Assembly (NCBI GenBank): GCA_905479745.1 | Contig: CAJQNO010000006.1 | Coordinates: forward strand, 1-43,957 | Length of the DNA stretch: 43,957 nt | Source: an uncultured Flavobacteriaceae bacterium | GTDB lineage: Bacteria; Bacteroidota; Bacteroidia; Flavobacteriales; Flavobacteriaceae | Direction: 5' to 3' | In this document: positions 27,219 through 34,633 of the stretch, piece by piece | Position numbering within the stretch: the stretch's first letter is position 1 | Layout of the letters: each line of letters begins with the position of its first letter | Position numbers and translations under genes: made by a program | The notes under the pieces: model-generated | Told to the model about the DNA's origin: nothing | Databases searched by the model: none | Seen by the model: only the letters and a program-made list of their open reading frames with translations

Positions 27219-29720
27219 ATGAAGCACACGTATTACATACACGGAATGACTTGCAGCGGATGTCGAGATCATGTAGAAGAAACACTTTCTCAGGTTGATG
27301 GTGTTTCAAAAGTAACGGTAGATCTAGCCCAAGGTGAAGCCTCCATTGAAATGGACTCGCATATTCCTATTGAAATATTTCAAAACGCTTTAAAGAATCT
27401 AGGCGGCAGATATAGTATTGATACACATCGCGAACATCGAGGGGATGGAGGTGCGAATAAAACAAATAAGCTAGTCGATGCAGGAACAGGTACATTTTAT
27501 TGTCCTATGCATTGTGAAGGGGATAAAACTTATAACAAAGCAGGTGATTGCCCTGTTTGTGGAATGGACTTGGTTGAAGAGCAAAGCCTTTCCAGTAGCA
27601 GTGTTCAACAATGGACATGCCCTATGCATCCTGAAGTTGTGCAGGATCATGCCGGATCGTGTCCCATCTGTGGTATGGATTTGGTGCCAATGCAACCGGA
27701 CCTCTCGTCTGAAGAAAAGACGTATAAAAAGCTGTTAAAAAAGTTTTGGATCGCCTCGTTGTTCACTCTACCCATTTTTCTAATTGCGATGAGTGAAATG
27801 ATTCCAAATAATCCTTTGTATGAGATCACGGATCAAAAATTCTGGAATTGGATACAATTTGCCTTATCGCTTCCGGTAGTGTTCTATGCTACCTGGATGT
27901 TTTTCGAGAGAGCGTACAGAAGTATAAAAACATGGAATCTTAACATGTTCACGCTTATAGGTATTGGAGCAGGGGTTGCCTGGATATTCAGTGTTATAGG
28001 GATGCTATTCCCAGAGGTGTTTCCAGCCCAATTTAAAACACACAGCGGAGCTGTACATGTATATTTCGAGGCCACGACTGTAATTCTTACACTGGTATTG
28101 CTGGGGCAATTATTGGAAGCCCGCGCACATAGCAAAACAAATTCGGCTGTGAAAGAATTATTGAAACTTGCTCCAAATAAAGCCAGTAAGATAATAGATG
28201 GGGAGGAAGTAGAAGTTGGAATTGACAGCATAGAGGCAAATGACATTCTAAAAGTAAAACCTGGTGATAAGATCCCTGTGGATGGTGTTATAATGGAGGG
28301 AACTACAAGTATTGACGAATCTATGATCACAGGAGAGCCAATTCCGGTAAATAAGTCTGTAAACGATAAAGTGAGTAGTGGGACAATTAATGGAAATCAG
28401 TCCTTTTTAATGAAGGCCGAAAAGGTTGGTAGTGATACACTGCTGTCTCAAATAATTCACATGGTAAATGATGCCAGTAGAAGTCGTGCCCCTATTCAGA
28501 ATTTAGCCGATAGAGTGTCGGGTTATTTTGTTCCGGTTGTAGTGGTAATTTCAATTCTAACTTTTATCATATGGGCAATTTGGGGTCCGGAACCTTCTTA
28601 TGTTTTCGCGTTGGTAAATGCTATCGCCGTTTTAATTATTGCCTGCCCATGTGCATTAGGGCTAGCAACCCCAATGTCTGTAATGGTTGGGGTAGGAAAA
28701 GGGGCTCAAAATGGAGTGTTGATCAAAAACGCGGAAGCTCTAGAAAAAATGAACAAAATAGATACCCTCATTATTGACAAAACAGGCACTATAACTGAAG
28801 GAAAACCAACCGTAGAAGCCATAGGTACGTTTAGCGATGAGATTACGAAAGAGGAGGTGTTGCAATATATTGTATCGATCAATACCCATAGTGAACATCC
28901 TTTGGCTGAAGCGACTGTAAAATATGGTAAGGAACGAAGGATCGAAATTTTAAAAGCTGAGGAATTCACTGCTGTTACAGGAAAAGGAGTTGATGCTATA
29001 ATAAATGGTAAAAAAGTATTTCTGGGCAATGAAAAGTTGATGGAGCATGCAGATGCAGAAATTAATTCTCAGATGATCGCTCAGGCAAAAACCTTTCAAA
29101 AACAAGGTAAAACAGTTTCATTTCTAGCCATAAACAAAAGAGTTGTAGGTTTTGTGGTCATTGGAGATAAGATTAAGGAAACCAGTACTTCGGCTATTGG
29201 CTTATTGCAGGCTAAAGGGATAAAAGTAATTATGCTCACAGGTGATAATTACCATACGGCTCAGGCTGTGGCTAAAGAACTGAACATGACCAACTTTAAG
29301 GCAAATATGTTACCCGAAGCTAAATTGAAAGAGGTGGAACATCTGCAACGTGAAGGCAGGGTTGTGGCGATGGCTGGGGATGGTATAAATGATGCTCCCG
29401 CATTGGCCAAAAGTGACGTAGGAATTGCCATGGGAACCGGGACAGATGTTGCTATAAATAGTGCGATGATTACACTGGTTAAAGGGGATTTGCACGGCAT
29501 TGTGAAGGCAAGGAATTTAAGTGATTCGGTTATGAAAAATATAAAGCAAAATTTATTCTTTGCCCTTATTTATAACACTTTAGGGGTTCCAATCGCAGCC
29601 GGTGTCTTATATCCATTCTTCGGAATTTTATTATCACCAATGATTGCCGCATTGGCTATGAGTTTTAGTTCAGTTTCGGTAATAGGAAATGCCTTACGAT
29701 TAAGAACCATTAATATTTAA
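27219..29720 (+). CDS. copA: CopA-type copper-exporting P-type ATPase
   Basis: An 833-residue P1B-type ATPase. Order: HMA domain with C12/C15 (GMTCSGCRDH); two heavy-metal-binding (YHS-like) modules at about 92-155 (FYCPMHCEG with CPVCGMDL; WTCPMHPE with CPICGMDL); eight expected helices, with the transport motif C476-P-C478 (IIACPCALGLATP); phosphorylation D520 in DKTGTITEG; HP motif in SEHPLAEA; and GDGINDAPALAKSD near the end. CPC indicates monovalent copper or silver. It pumps metal from cytoplasm to periplasm, where the RND system takes over. A 77-base gap upstream could hold its own promoter. Confidence 0.96.
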   Translation: MKHTYYIHGMTCSGCRDHVEETLSQVDGVSKVTVDLAQGEASIEMDSHIPIEIFQNALKNLGGRYSIDTHREHRGDGGANKTNKLVDAGTGTFYCPMHCEGDKTYNKAGDCPVCGMDLVEEQSLSSSSVQQWTCPMHPEVVQDHAGSCPICGMDLVPMQPDLSSEEKTYKKLLKKFWIASLFTLPIFLIAMSEMIPNNPLYEITDQKFWNWIQFALSLPVVFYATWMFFERAYRSIKTWNLNMFTLIGIGAGVAWIFSVIGMLFPEVFPAQFKTHSGAVHVYFEATTVILTLVLLGQLLEARAHSKTNSAVKELLKLAPNKASKIIDGEEVEVGIDSIEANDILKVKPGDKIPVDGVIMEGTTSIDESMITGEPIPVNKSVNDKVSSGTINGNQSFLMKAEKVGSDTLLSQIIHMVNDASRSRAPIQNLADRVSGYFVPVVVVISILTFIIWAIWGPEPSYVFALVNAIAVLIIACPCALGLATPMSVMVGVGKGAQNGVLIKNAEALEKMNKIDTLIIDKTGTITEGKPTVEAIGTFSDEITKEEVLQYIVSINTHSEHPLAEATVKYGKERRIEILKAEEFTAVTGKGVDAIINGKKVFLGNEKLMEHADAEINSQMIAQAKTFQKQGKTVSFLAINKRVVGFVVIGDKIKETSTSAIGLLQAKGIKVIMLTGDNYHTAQAVAKELNMTNFKANMLPEAKLKEVEHLQREGRVVAMAGDGINDAPALAKSDVGIAMGTGTDVAINSAMITLVKGDLHGIVKARNLSDSVMKNIKQNLFFALIYNTLGVPIAAGVLYPFFGILLSPMIAALAMSFSSVSVIGNALRLRTINI

Positions 29721-29738
29721 ATATAAGACCAAACAGTT

Positions 29739-30221
29739 ATGGAAAATTCTAACCATCATTCAAACAAAGGAAATTACAGGACATTCTTTTTAATGTTAGC
29801 GTGTTCATTTATCGCTATGTACATAACAATGTATCTCAACACCTACGCTATAGATCATGTATGGTTTAGCTTAACCCGCTTTTATATGACATGTTTAGGT
29901 ATTTCATCTATGGCGATAATCATGTGGTTTTTTATGCGAAAAATGTATACGAATAAGAGAAAGAATATTGCCATACTAGCGGGAAGTACTTTATTATTTG
30001 TAAGTGCTTTGGGATTAGTGCGATCACAATCGCCTATTATAGGAGATGTACTCTGGATGAAAGCTATGATTCCACATCATTCTATCGCTATTTTAACTAG
30101 TGAAAGAGCAGATATCAAAGACCCTGAAGTAAAACAACTGGCAGAAGATATAATTAAGGCTCAACGTAAGGAGATTGAACAAATGAAAAAAATGATTAAA
30201 AGGTTAGAAAATGAAAAATAA
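29739..30221 (+). CDS. DUF305-type membrane protein
   Basis: A 160-residue protein with about three N-terminal helices (residues 14-34, 43-65, 78-95) and a periplasmic or cytoplasmic tail with the DUF305 signature MIPHHSIAILTSERA followed by a long charged helix (AQRKEIEQMKKMIKRLENEK). DUF305 domains carry a His-His pair near methionines and are common in copper gene clusters, where they are thought to bind metal; the exact job is unknown. It starts 18 bases after the ATPase and overlaps the adaptor gene by 11 bases. Confidence 0.85.
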   Translation: MENSNHHSNKGNYRTFFLMLACSFIAMYITMYLNTYAIDHVWFSLTRFYMTCLGISSMAIIMWFFMRKMYTNKRKNIAILAGSTLLFVSALGLVRSQSPIIGDVLWMKAMIPHHSIAILTSERADIKDPEVKQLAEDIIKAQRKEIEQMKKMIKRLENEK

Positions 30222-31989
30222 CAAAATAGTTACTTATGCAGGAATTCTTGCAGCCGGTGTGTTGTTAGGGTGGTTGTTGTTTAGTGGTTCTTCTTCAACG
30301 AAGGAATCTACAAGCCATGATCATACAGAGGTTTCCGAAGCAAATCAAATGTGGACTTGCTCCATGCATCCTCAAATTATGCAGTCTGAACCGGGTGATT
30401 GTCCCATTTGTGGGATGGACTTAATTCCTGCTGAAACGGGTGGTGAAAGCCTTTCAGTAAATCAATTCAAATTAACGGAAACTGCTTTGGCTCTTGCAGA
30501 CATACAAACCACTGTTGTACAAGGGAGTTCTTTGAGAGGAAACAGTATAAAACTATCGGGAAAAATTGTTGAAAATGAAGAAGAGAATGCTGTACAGGTT
30601 AGTTATTTTTCTGGTAGAATTGAACGACTTTACGTTAATTACACTGGAGAAGAGGTTAGTAAAGGGAAGCTGTTGGCAACTATTTATTCTCCCGAATTGT
30701 TTGCCGCTCAACAAGAACTGATCACAGCTGCTTCATTAAAAGAATCTCAACCTGCGCTATACAATGCGGTGAGAAACAAGCTTAAATTATGGAAGTTATC
30801 CGAAAATCAAATAAATCAAATCGAGATATCCGGAAAGGTTCGCGAAAATTTTCCTGTTTATGCAACGGTTTCCGGAACAGTTTCAGAGAAGTTGGTTGAG
30901 GAAGGGGAGTCTGTAAAACAAGGGCAACCATTATTTAAGATTGCCAATTTAAATACAGTTTGGGCTAGTTTTGATGTGTATGAGAGTCAGATCAACCTTT
31001 TTGAACAGGGGCAGGAAATCGTTATTACCACCCAAGCCGATCCCAATGAGAAATACAAAGCAAAGGTATCTTTTATAGATCCGGTTCTTGACGGTAAGAC
31101 CAGAACAGTAAAATTACGGGCTGTATTGGATAACAAAAAAGATGTGTTCAAGCCAGGAATGTTTGTAGAAGGCCAATTAGAAGGGAGGTCGGGAAAAGCA
31201 GAAAATCTTATTACGATACCAACTTCCGCCGTACTTTGGACCGGTGAAAGGTCTGTGGTTTACGTCAAGGTAAACCAGAATGAACCTGTTTTCGAAATGC
31301 GTGAAATATCGCTAGGAAACAGTGTAGGTGAAAATTACGAAGTAAAAGAAGGATTATTCAGCGGGGAAGAAATTGTCACCAATGGGGCTTTTACTGTCGA
31401 TGCGGCTGCACAATTACAAGGTAAAAAGTCTATGATGAACAAGGAAGGTGGGAAAACATCGACCGGTCATGAAGGACATCTTGGAATGAATACTTCAAAT
31501 TCCAATTCAGAAAATTTAAATACACATGAAAGAATAAAGGTTTCATCTAATTTTCAAATGCAATTGAAAAAAGTTTTTGATGACTATATCCGCTTAAAGG
31601 ACGCATTCATTACCGAAGATTCTAAAGAAGTAAAGTTATATACCAGGGAACTTCTTAGTAGTATTGACAAGGTTGACATGAATTTATTAAAAGATAGTAC
31701 AGCACATGACCGTTGGATGGATTTGGAGGAAAAAATAAAGTCTCACTCGAATTTAATTATTAGTACTTCAGATTTATCGTCTCAAAGGAAGCACTTTAAG
31801 CAATTGTCCTCACAGCTGTCCTATGCTATTCAATTGTTCGGAATAAATGAGAAAGTGTACAATCTGTATTGTCCGATGGCAAATAACAACCAAGGAGCTT
31901 ATTGGTTGAGTACGGAAAAGAAAATTTTAAATCCTTACTTTGGAGAGGCAATGTTGACTTGCGGAGAAGTAAAACAAATAATCGAATAA
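30211..31989 (+). CDS. cusB: CusB-type periplasmic adaptor with metal-binding and DUF3347 domains
   Basis: A 592-residue membrane-fusion protein anchored by an N-terminal helix (about 6-22). A heavy-metal-binding module follows at about 47-75 (MWTCSMHPQIMQ, CPICGMDLIP), then a barrel-sandwich and beta-barrel adaptor core at about 100-400 (RIERLYVNYTGEEVSKGKLL, VSEKLVEEGESVKQGQPLFK). A His/Met-rich linker (HEGHLGMN) leads to a C-terminal DUF3347-like helical domain at about 440-592. Adaptors of this type join the RND pump to the outer channel and hand copper or silver to the pump. It lies far from its pump within the same operon, which is uncommon: pump and channel come first, adaptor near the end. 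Confidence 0.92.
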   Translation: MKNNKIVTYAGILAAGVLLGWLLFSGSSSTKESTSHDHTEVSEANQMWTCSMHPQIMQSEPGDCPICGMDLIPAETGGESLSVNQFKLTETALALADIQTTVVQGSSLRGNSIKLSGKIVENEEENAVQVSYFSGRIERLYVNYTGEEVSKGKLLATIYSPELFAAQQELITAASLKESQPALYNAVRNKLKLWKLSENQINQIEISGKVRENFPVYATVSGTVSEKLVEEGESVKQGQPLFKIANLNTVWASFDVYESQINLFEQGQEIVITTQADPNEKYKAKVSFIDPVLDGKTRTVKLRAVLDNKKDVFKPGMFVEGQLEGRSGKAENLITIPTSAVLWTGERSVVYVKVNQNEPVFEMREISLGNSVGENYEVKEGLFSGEEIVTNGAFTVDAAAQLQGKKSMMNKEGGKTSTGHEGHLGMNTSNSNSENLNTHERIKVSSNFQMQLKKVFDDYIRLKDAFITEDSKEVKLYTRELLSSIDKVDMNLLKDSTAHDRWMDLEEKIKSHSNLIISTSDLSSQRKHFKQLSSQLSYAIQLFGINEKVYNLYCPMANNNQGAYWLSTEKKILNPYFGEAMLTCGEVKQIIE

Positions 31990-32008
31990 TTAACTAAATA
32001 TTGAAACA

Positions 32009-32248
32009 ATGAAAAAACTTATTTTAGGTTTGGCGATCATTACGTTTATGGGAGTTTCATTTGCTGCCTGTAAAAATGACACAAAGGAAGATACGAAGAC
32101 TCAAGAAATTGCGAAAGTAGAGTATCAATGCCCAATGAAATGTGAAGGTGAAAAAACCTACACAGATAAAGATGTAAAATGTCCGGTGTGCGGCATGGGA
32201 TTGAAGCAAGTGGAGCATAAGAATGATCATTCAAATCACGATAAGTAA
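32009..32248 (+). CDS. Small heavy-metal-binding lipoprotein
   Basis: A 79-residue lipoprotein (signal MKKLILGLAIITFMGVSFAA, lipid on C21). One heavy-metal-binding module fills the rest (YQCPMKCEGEKTYT, CPVCGMGLKQ), close in sequence to the first module of the P-type ATPase, followed by a His-rich end (HKNDHSNHDK). Probably scavenges or passes on copper in the periplasm. Last gene of the operon, 19 bases after the adaptor, ahead of a terminator. Confidence 0.85.
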   Translation: MKKLILGLAIITFMGVSFAACKNDTKEDTKTQEIAKVEYQCPMKCEGEKTYTDKDVKCPVCGMGLKQVEHKNDHSNHDK

Positions 32249-32310
32249 TCGGTTTAAATTTTCGATGGAGTGATTAAGATCATCTACTAATCTGGCCATT
32301 ATGGTAGAAA

Positions 32311-32342
32311 GCCCTGTAGATTTTAAACTACGGGGCATTTTT
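32311..32342 (+). terminator. Terminator of the copper operon
   Basis: A 9-base-pair stem with one G-T pair (32311-32319 with 32328-32336), an 8-base loop and a T5 run. It lies 63 bases after the last stop. Confidence 0.8.
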
Positions 32343-32465
32343 ATGAATAATTATTGGTGATAATCATGCCCCGCTTAAATTATATATGGCAGGTATAAAA
32401 GCCTTCATGATATCATAATATGATGACTTTTGAGTACCGTAACCCTTTGTGATTCAAAACCTCGT

Positions 32466-32642
32466 CTCTTTTCATTCTGAACTCCCTCTTTGTCATTCTG
32501 AACTCCCTCTTTGCCATACTGAACACCCTCTTTGTCATTCTGAACTTGATTCAGAATCCACGGTCACGTATCCTACTCATGATTACTTTATTCTGTCATT
32601 CTGAATTCCCTCTTTGTCATTCTGAACTTGATTCAGAATCCA
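32466..32642. repeat. Array of short direct repeats with palindromic ends
   Basis: Six diverged copies of a 20-21 base unit (CTCTTTGTCATTCTGAACTCC type) start at about 32466, 32486, 32507, 32528, 32590 and 32610. The copies at 32528 and 32610 continue into a palindrome, TTCTGAA-CTTGA-TTCAGAA, and end the same way. Similar palindromic units are, from memory, dispersed in many flavobacterial genomes, like REP elements. Too short and irregular for CRISPR, and no spacers. Confidence 0.75.
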
Positions 32643-32678
32643 TAATAACACGATAATCTTAGTTACCCCATAGTGGTT

Positions 32679-32918
32679 CTAGTAGATATGGTACTTTCCA
32701 TACTCGGCACCTAGCCAACTAACGGATATGATTGCATATTCGTGATTGATAACCTCCATCCCAAGAACGTTGAATCGCCTTTCATATTGAATAAACTGCC
32801 TGAGATTGTTGAGGTCGTTTACGTAGTTTTCTTGGTTCAAAGCAACTTTGAATTTGTGAGTGTCCCTACTTTTTGATTCGATAACTTTTTCTAAATCTGC
32901 TAATAATCTTTCTATCAT
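32679..32918 (-). CDS. Small protein of unknown function (79 aa)
   Basis: An isolated small ORF starting at ATG 32918. The composition looks protein-like: an N-terminal charged helix (MIERLLADLEKVIESKSRD) and a more mixed second half with aromatic residues (FIQYERRFNVLGMEVI). No signal peptide, membrane helix or known motif. It lies between two repeat regions, so it may itself be cassette cargo or a remnant. Confidence 0.45.
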   Translation of the reverse strand: MIERLLADLEKVIESKSRDTHKFKVALNQENYVNDLNNLRQFIQYERRFNVLGMEVINHEYAIISVSWLGAEYGKYHIY

Positions 32919-33099
32919 AATATAGAATTTAAGGTATTACTTATATACCCCATACTCTATAAACGATTTCCCTCTAATATTGTATTAAAAAAAGTGAGTA
33001 TACAATTACAACATTGCTGTAAACGCCTATATATGCTGATGAGTTATTTAAAAAAAACATGGGTGAATGTAGTCTAAAGACTGAACTTACTTTTCTAAG

Positions 33100-33285
33100 T
33101 AACGGTCTCGTATATGAAAAGCAGCGCTGAAAATGAGCGATAAATTTCGAATTATACACAAGCCGAATTTTTAAATTTTATTAATTGTTTTTTAGGAATT
33201 TGTCAAATTTAAAAATATGGCGACTTCCCAAAAATGCCCAAACCTTAGTGCTAGCAAATACTTGCGTTAATTTTATATACATTGT
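33100..33285. repeat. Long imperfect palindrome, attC-like cassette end
   Basis: A roughly 185-base imperfect palindrome. The inner arms are 33160-33178 and 33205-33226 (AAGCCGAATTTTTAAATTT against its near-complement, loop 33179-33204). Outer arms include GTATATGAAAA at 33110-33120 facing TTTTATATAC at 33271-33280. It lies 14 bases past the stop of the GIY-YIG gene, as an integron attC site would lie behind a cassette gene. Its right part shares GTGCTA...ACTTGCG...ACATT with the site at 34067-34096. I recall similar elements in other flavobacterial genomes, but this cannot be checked here. Confidence 0.55.
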
Positions 33286-33298
33286 AAGCACCTGCTTT

Positions 33299-33637
33299 TT
33301 ATTTGTAGATACTTTCAGTATTCAACTCTTCAGTTACCATTTCTTGCAGAGTTTTCAATTCCTTATCGTAATTTATATTTTCTTCTTTTTTCTTTTTTAA
33401 TTCTGACAAAACTTCAAACACAAAATTTTCCTCTCCATACTTATTCCAATCTTTTTGGAGACTACCATTCCTGTGGTTACCGAATTTGAGTTCCATCTTA
33501 TGTCTGTTCCATTTTGATTGCATATCAATACTATGGTCAATCAGAACCTTATTATTTTTAATGTTTTTTATTTGAAAAACTCCCATTGGAATTTTCATTT
33601 GTTTGTACATTTCTTTAAGTTCTTTTTTTGTTTTCAT
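33299..33637 (-). CDS. GIY-YIG nuclease-like protein
   Basis: A 112-residue protein close to the short GIY-YIG proteins of Bacteroidota. PMGVFQIKNIKNNKVLIDHS corresponds to the first strands, where GVF and VLI stand for GIY and YIG; KWNRHKMELKFGNHRNGSL and QKDWNKYGEENFVFEVL are the helix and the conserved glutamate region. The degenerate GVFQ and VLI motifs make nuclease activity doubtful. Starts 1 base after the upstream SnoaL-like gene, so the two are co-transcribed. Both seem to form a cassette between repeat sites. Confidence 0.75.
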   Translation of the reverse strand: MKTKKELKEMYKQMKIPMGVFQIKNIKNNKVLIDHSIDMQSKWNRHKMELKFGNHRNGSLQKDWNKYGEENFVFEVLSELKKKKEENINYDKELKTLQEMVTEELNTESIYK

Positions 33638-33638
33638 A

Positions 33639-34052
33639 TTACATAAATCCTAATTGTTTTATAACAGTTATTCTGTCAAAAACTTGAGTATGTCCATTAA
33701 TTAAATTGTCCTTGAAATGATAAATTGTTAACCCTTTTGTATTTATGGTTTTTTTGGTTGGTGGATTTCCGCCAATCATACCAAGGTTTGTTCCAGTTAA
33801 TATCCAAGTTATAGCAACGTGATTTTCTTCTGGTATCGCAGATGTTATTTCAAAATTCATATCAGGAAATGAATTGAATGAAAAATTCAATCGCTCTTCG
33901 AATTCAGAATGAGATAAAGTTTTTCCTTCCCAGGGGTCATTTGTATCAAGATGGATTGTATATTCTGGATGAACATATTGTTCAACTTTATCAATATTCT
34001 TTTTATTCCAAATTTCAGTCATAAATTCCCGAAGGAAAGATTCTTTGTTCAT
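33639..34052 (-). CDS. SnoaL-like / ester cyclase family protein
   Basis: A 137-residue protein with the NTF2-like fold of SnoaL-type proteins: IWNKKNIDKVEQYVHPEYTI near the start, HSEFEERLNFSFNSFPDMNF, HVAITWILTGTNLGMIGGNP, then KGLTIYHFKDNLINGH. The family includes polyketide cyclases and many small hydrolase or isomerase-like proteins of unknown substrate; none is suggested here. It is the promoter-proximal gene of the two-gene cassette; its ATG is 15 bases from the repeat half site. Confidence 0.8.
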   Translation of the reverse strand: MNKESFLREFMTEIWNKKNIDKVEQYVHPEYTIHLDTNDPWEGKTLSHSEFEERLNFSFNSFPDMNFEITSAIPEENHVAITWILTGTNLGMIGGNPPTKKTINTKGLTIYHFKDNLINGHTQVFDRITVIKQLGFM

Positions 34053-34066
34053 CTTCTTTTTTTAAG

Positions 34067-34096
34067 TTGGTGCTAACTTGCGATATGCAATACATT
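34067..34096. repeat. Half site matching the attC-like palindrome
   Basis: TTGGTGCTAACTTGCG (34067-34082) and ACATT (34092-34096) repeat, in the same orientation, the right arm of the palindrome at 33245-33284. The GTGCTA cores lie 822 bases apart and enclose exactly the two-gene cassette. The reverse strand reads GTTAGCACC, resembling the GTTRRRY crossover of integron cassettes. Confidence 0.5.
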
Positions 34097-34253
34097 AATA
34101 ATTTTATATTCGGATAAGAATGGGTATATCAGATATATTCGATATTCTTTTACGGATTCTAAGCATTAATAAAAATCAAAATAAAATAAAAGTTTCGAAG
34201 TAGAAAAAACTTCTTCCAATTAATGATAAAATATGCCCCTAATTATGCCCCTG

Positions 34254-34293
34254 AAAATGAAAAAGCCCGTAAACATTTAGTTTACGAGCTTTT
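34254..34293 (-). terminator. Minus-strand terminator of tRNA-type module 1
   Basis: Stem 34261-34274 with 34280-34293 (one C-A mismatch), followed on the minus strand by TTTTT. It directly follows the tRNA-like 3' end at 34296-34309. Confidence 0.7.
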
Positions 34294-34295
34294 CT

Positions 34296-34309
34296 GCGGA
34301 GAAAGAGGG
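34296..34309 (-). repeat. tRNA-Ser-like 3' end fragment, copy 1
   Basis: GCGGAGAAAGAGGG is repeated exactly at 34469-34482, 173 bases away. Read on the minus strand it is the 3' acceptor strand of a serine-type tRNA (CCCTC-TTTCTCC-GC). Here homology to a T arm stops after CCCTC. Each copy is followed by its own terminator. Best read as an older displaced attachment-site fragment. Confidence 0.45.
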
Positions 34310-34419
34310 ATTACATATCCCTGGTCCTCCACACCTTACAATAAAGCTCCCTGCTGCTTTCGCAGCATTAATGCTTTTGCTTTTTCTTCACTTATGAATG
34401 CCTGCGCCTTTCACCGTTC

Positions 34420-34461
34420 CAAAAAAACAAAAGCCCAATTTCTTTTCAGAAATTGAGCTTT
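34420..34461 (-). terminator. Minus-strand terminator of tRNA-type module 2
   Basis: Stem 34429-34442 with 34449-34461, same C-A mismatch position as the first terminator, followed on the minus strand by TTTTGTTTTTTT. It lies just after the second tRNA-like 3' end. Confidence 0.7.
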
Positions 34462-34468
34462 GCTCTAA

Positions 34469-34495
34469 GCGGAGAAAGAGGGTTTTGAACCTTCT
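34469..34495 (-). other. Probable integration site (attL) in a tRNA-Ser 3' end
   Basis: On the minus strand this reads as a T arm plus acceptor strand: GAAGG, loop TTCAAAA, CCCTC, TTTCTCC, G. Four of five T-stem pairs form, with one A-C mismatch. The 5' half of the tRNA is missing; instead the integrase arm repeats and integrase gene follow. This is what remains on the chromosome side when an element integrates into a tRNA 3' end; the rebuilt tRNA should sit at the other end of the element, outside the window. Serine identity is inferred from the acceptor. Confidence 0.5.
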
Positions 34496-34555
34496 ATTTA
34501 TTGATAAGTATTATTATAGTTAATATTCATGAAATCAGCTATTTGTTGATAAGTA
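34494..34555 (+). repeat. Two 17-bp direct repeats beside attL (integrase arm sites)
   Basis: CTATTTATTGATAAGTA at 34494-34510 recurs with one change (CTATTTGTTGATAAGTA) at 34539-34555, a 45-base period. Position between the tRNA fragment and the integrase gene fits arm-type binding sites of a tyrosine recombinase. A shorter GTCAAC pair lies near 34609-34621. Confidence 0.5.
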
Positions 34556-34633
34556 AATAGATAGGTATAGGTTCATATCCATGCTTAGTGGTATCTTTAC
34601 TGTCAACTAATTTGTCAACCATAATATTGAATT

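Noticed and set aside
32466-32642. Short repeats considered as CRISPR.
   Set aside because: Units are contiguous and diverged, without unique spacers or cas genes.
33185-33400. 71-codon hydrophobic plus-strand ORF.
   Set aside because: Overlaps the attC-like palindrome and is antisense to the GIY-YIG gene; hydrophobicity reflects T-rich DNA.
34296-34380. Complete tRNA-Ser gene.
   Set aside because: Only the acceptor strand is recognisable; no D arm, anticodon arm or T loop can be formed.
34223-34456. 77-codon plus-strand ORF.
   Set aside because: Runs through two hairpins and the tRNA-like fragment; not plausible as a gene.
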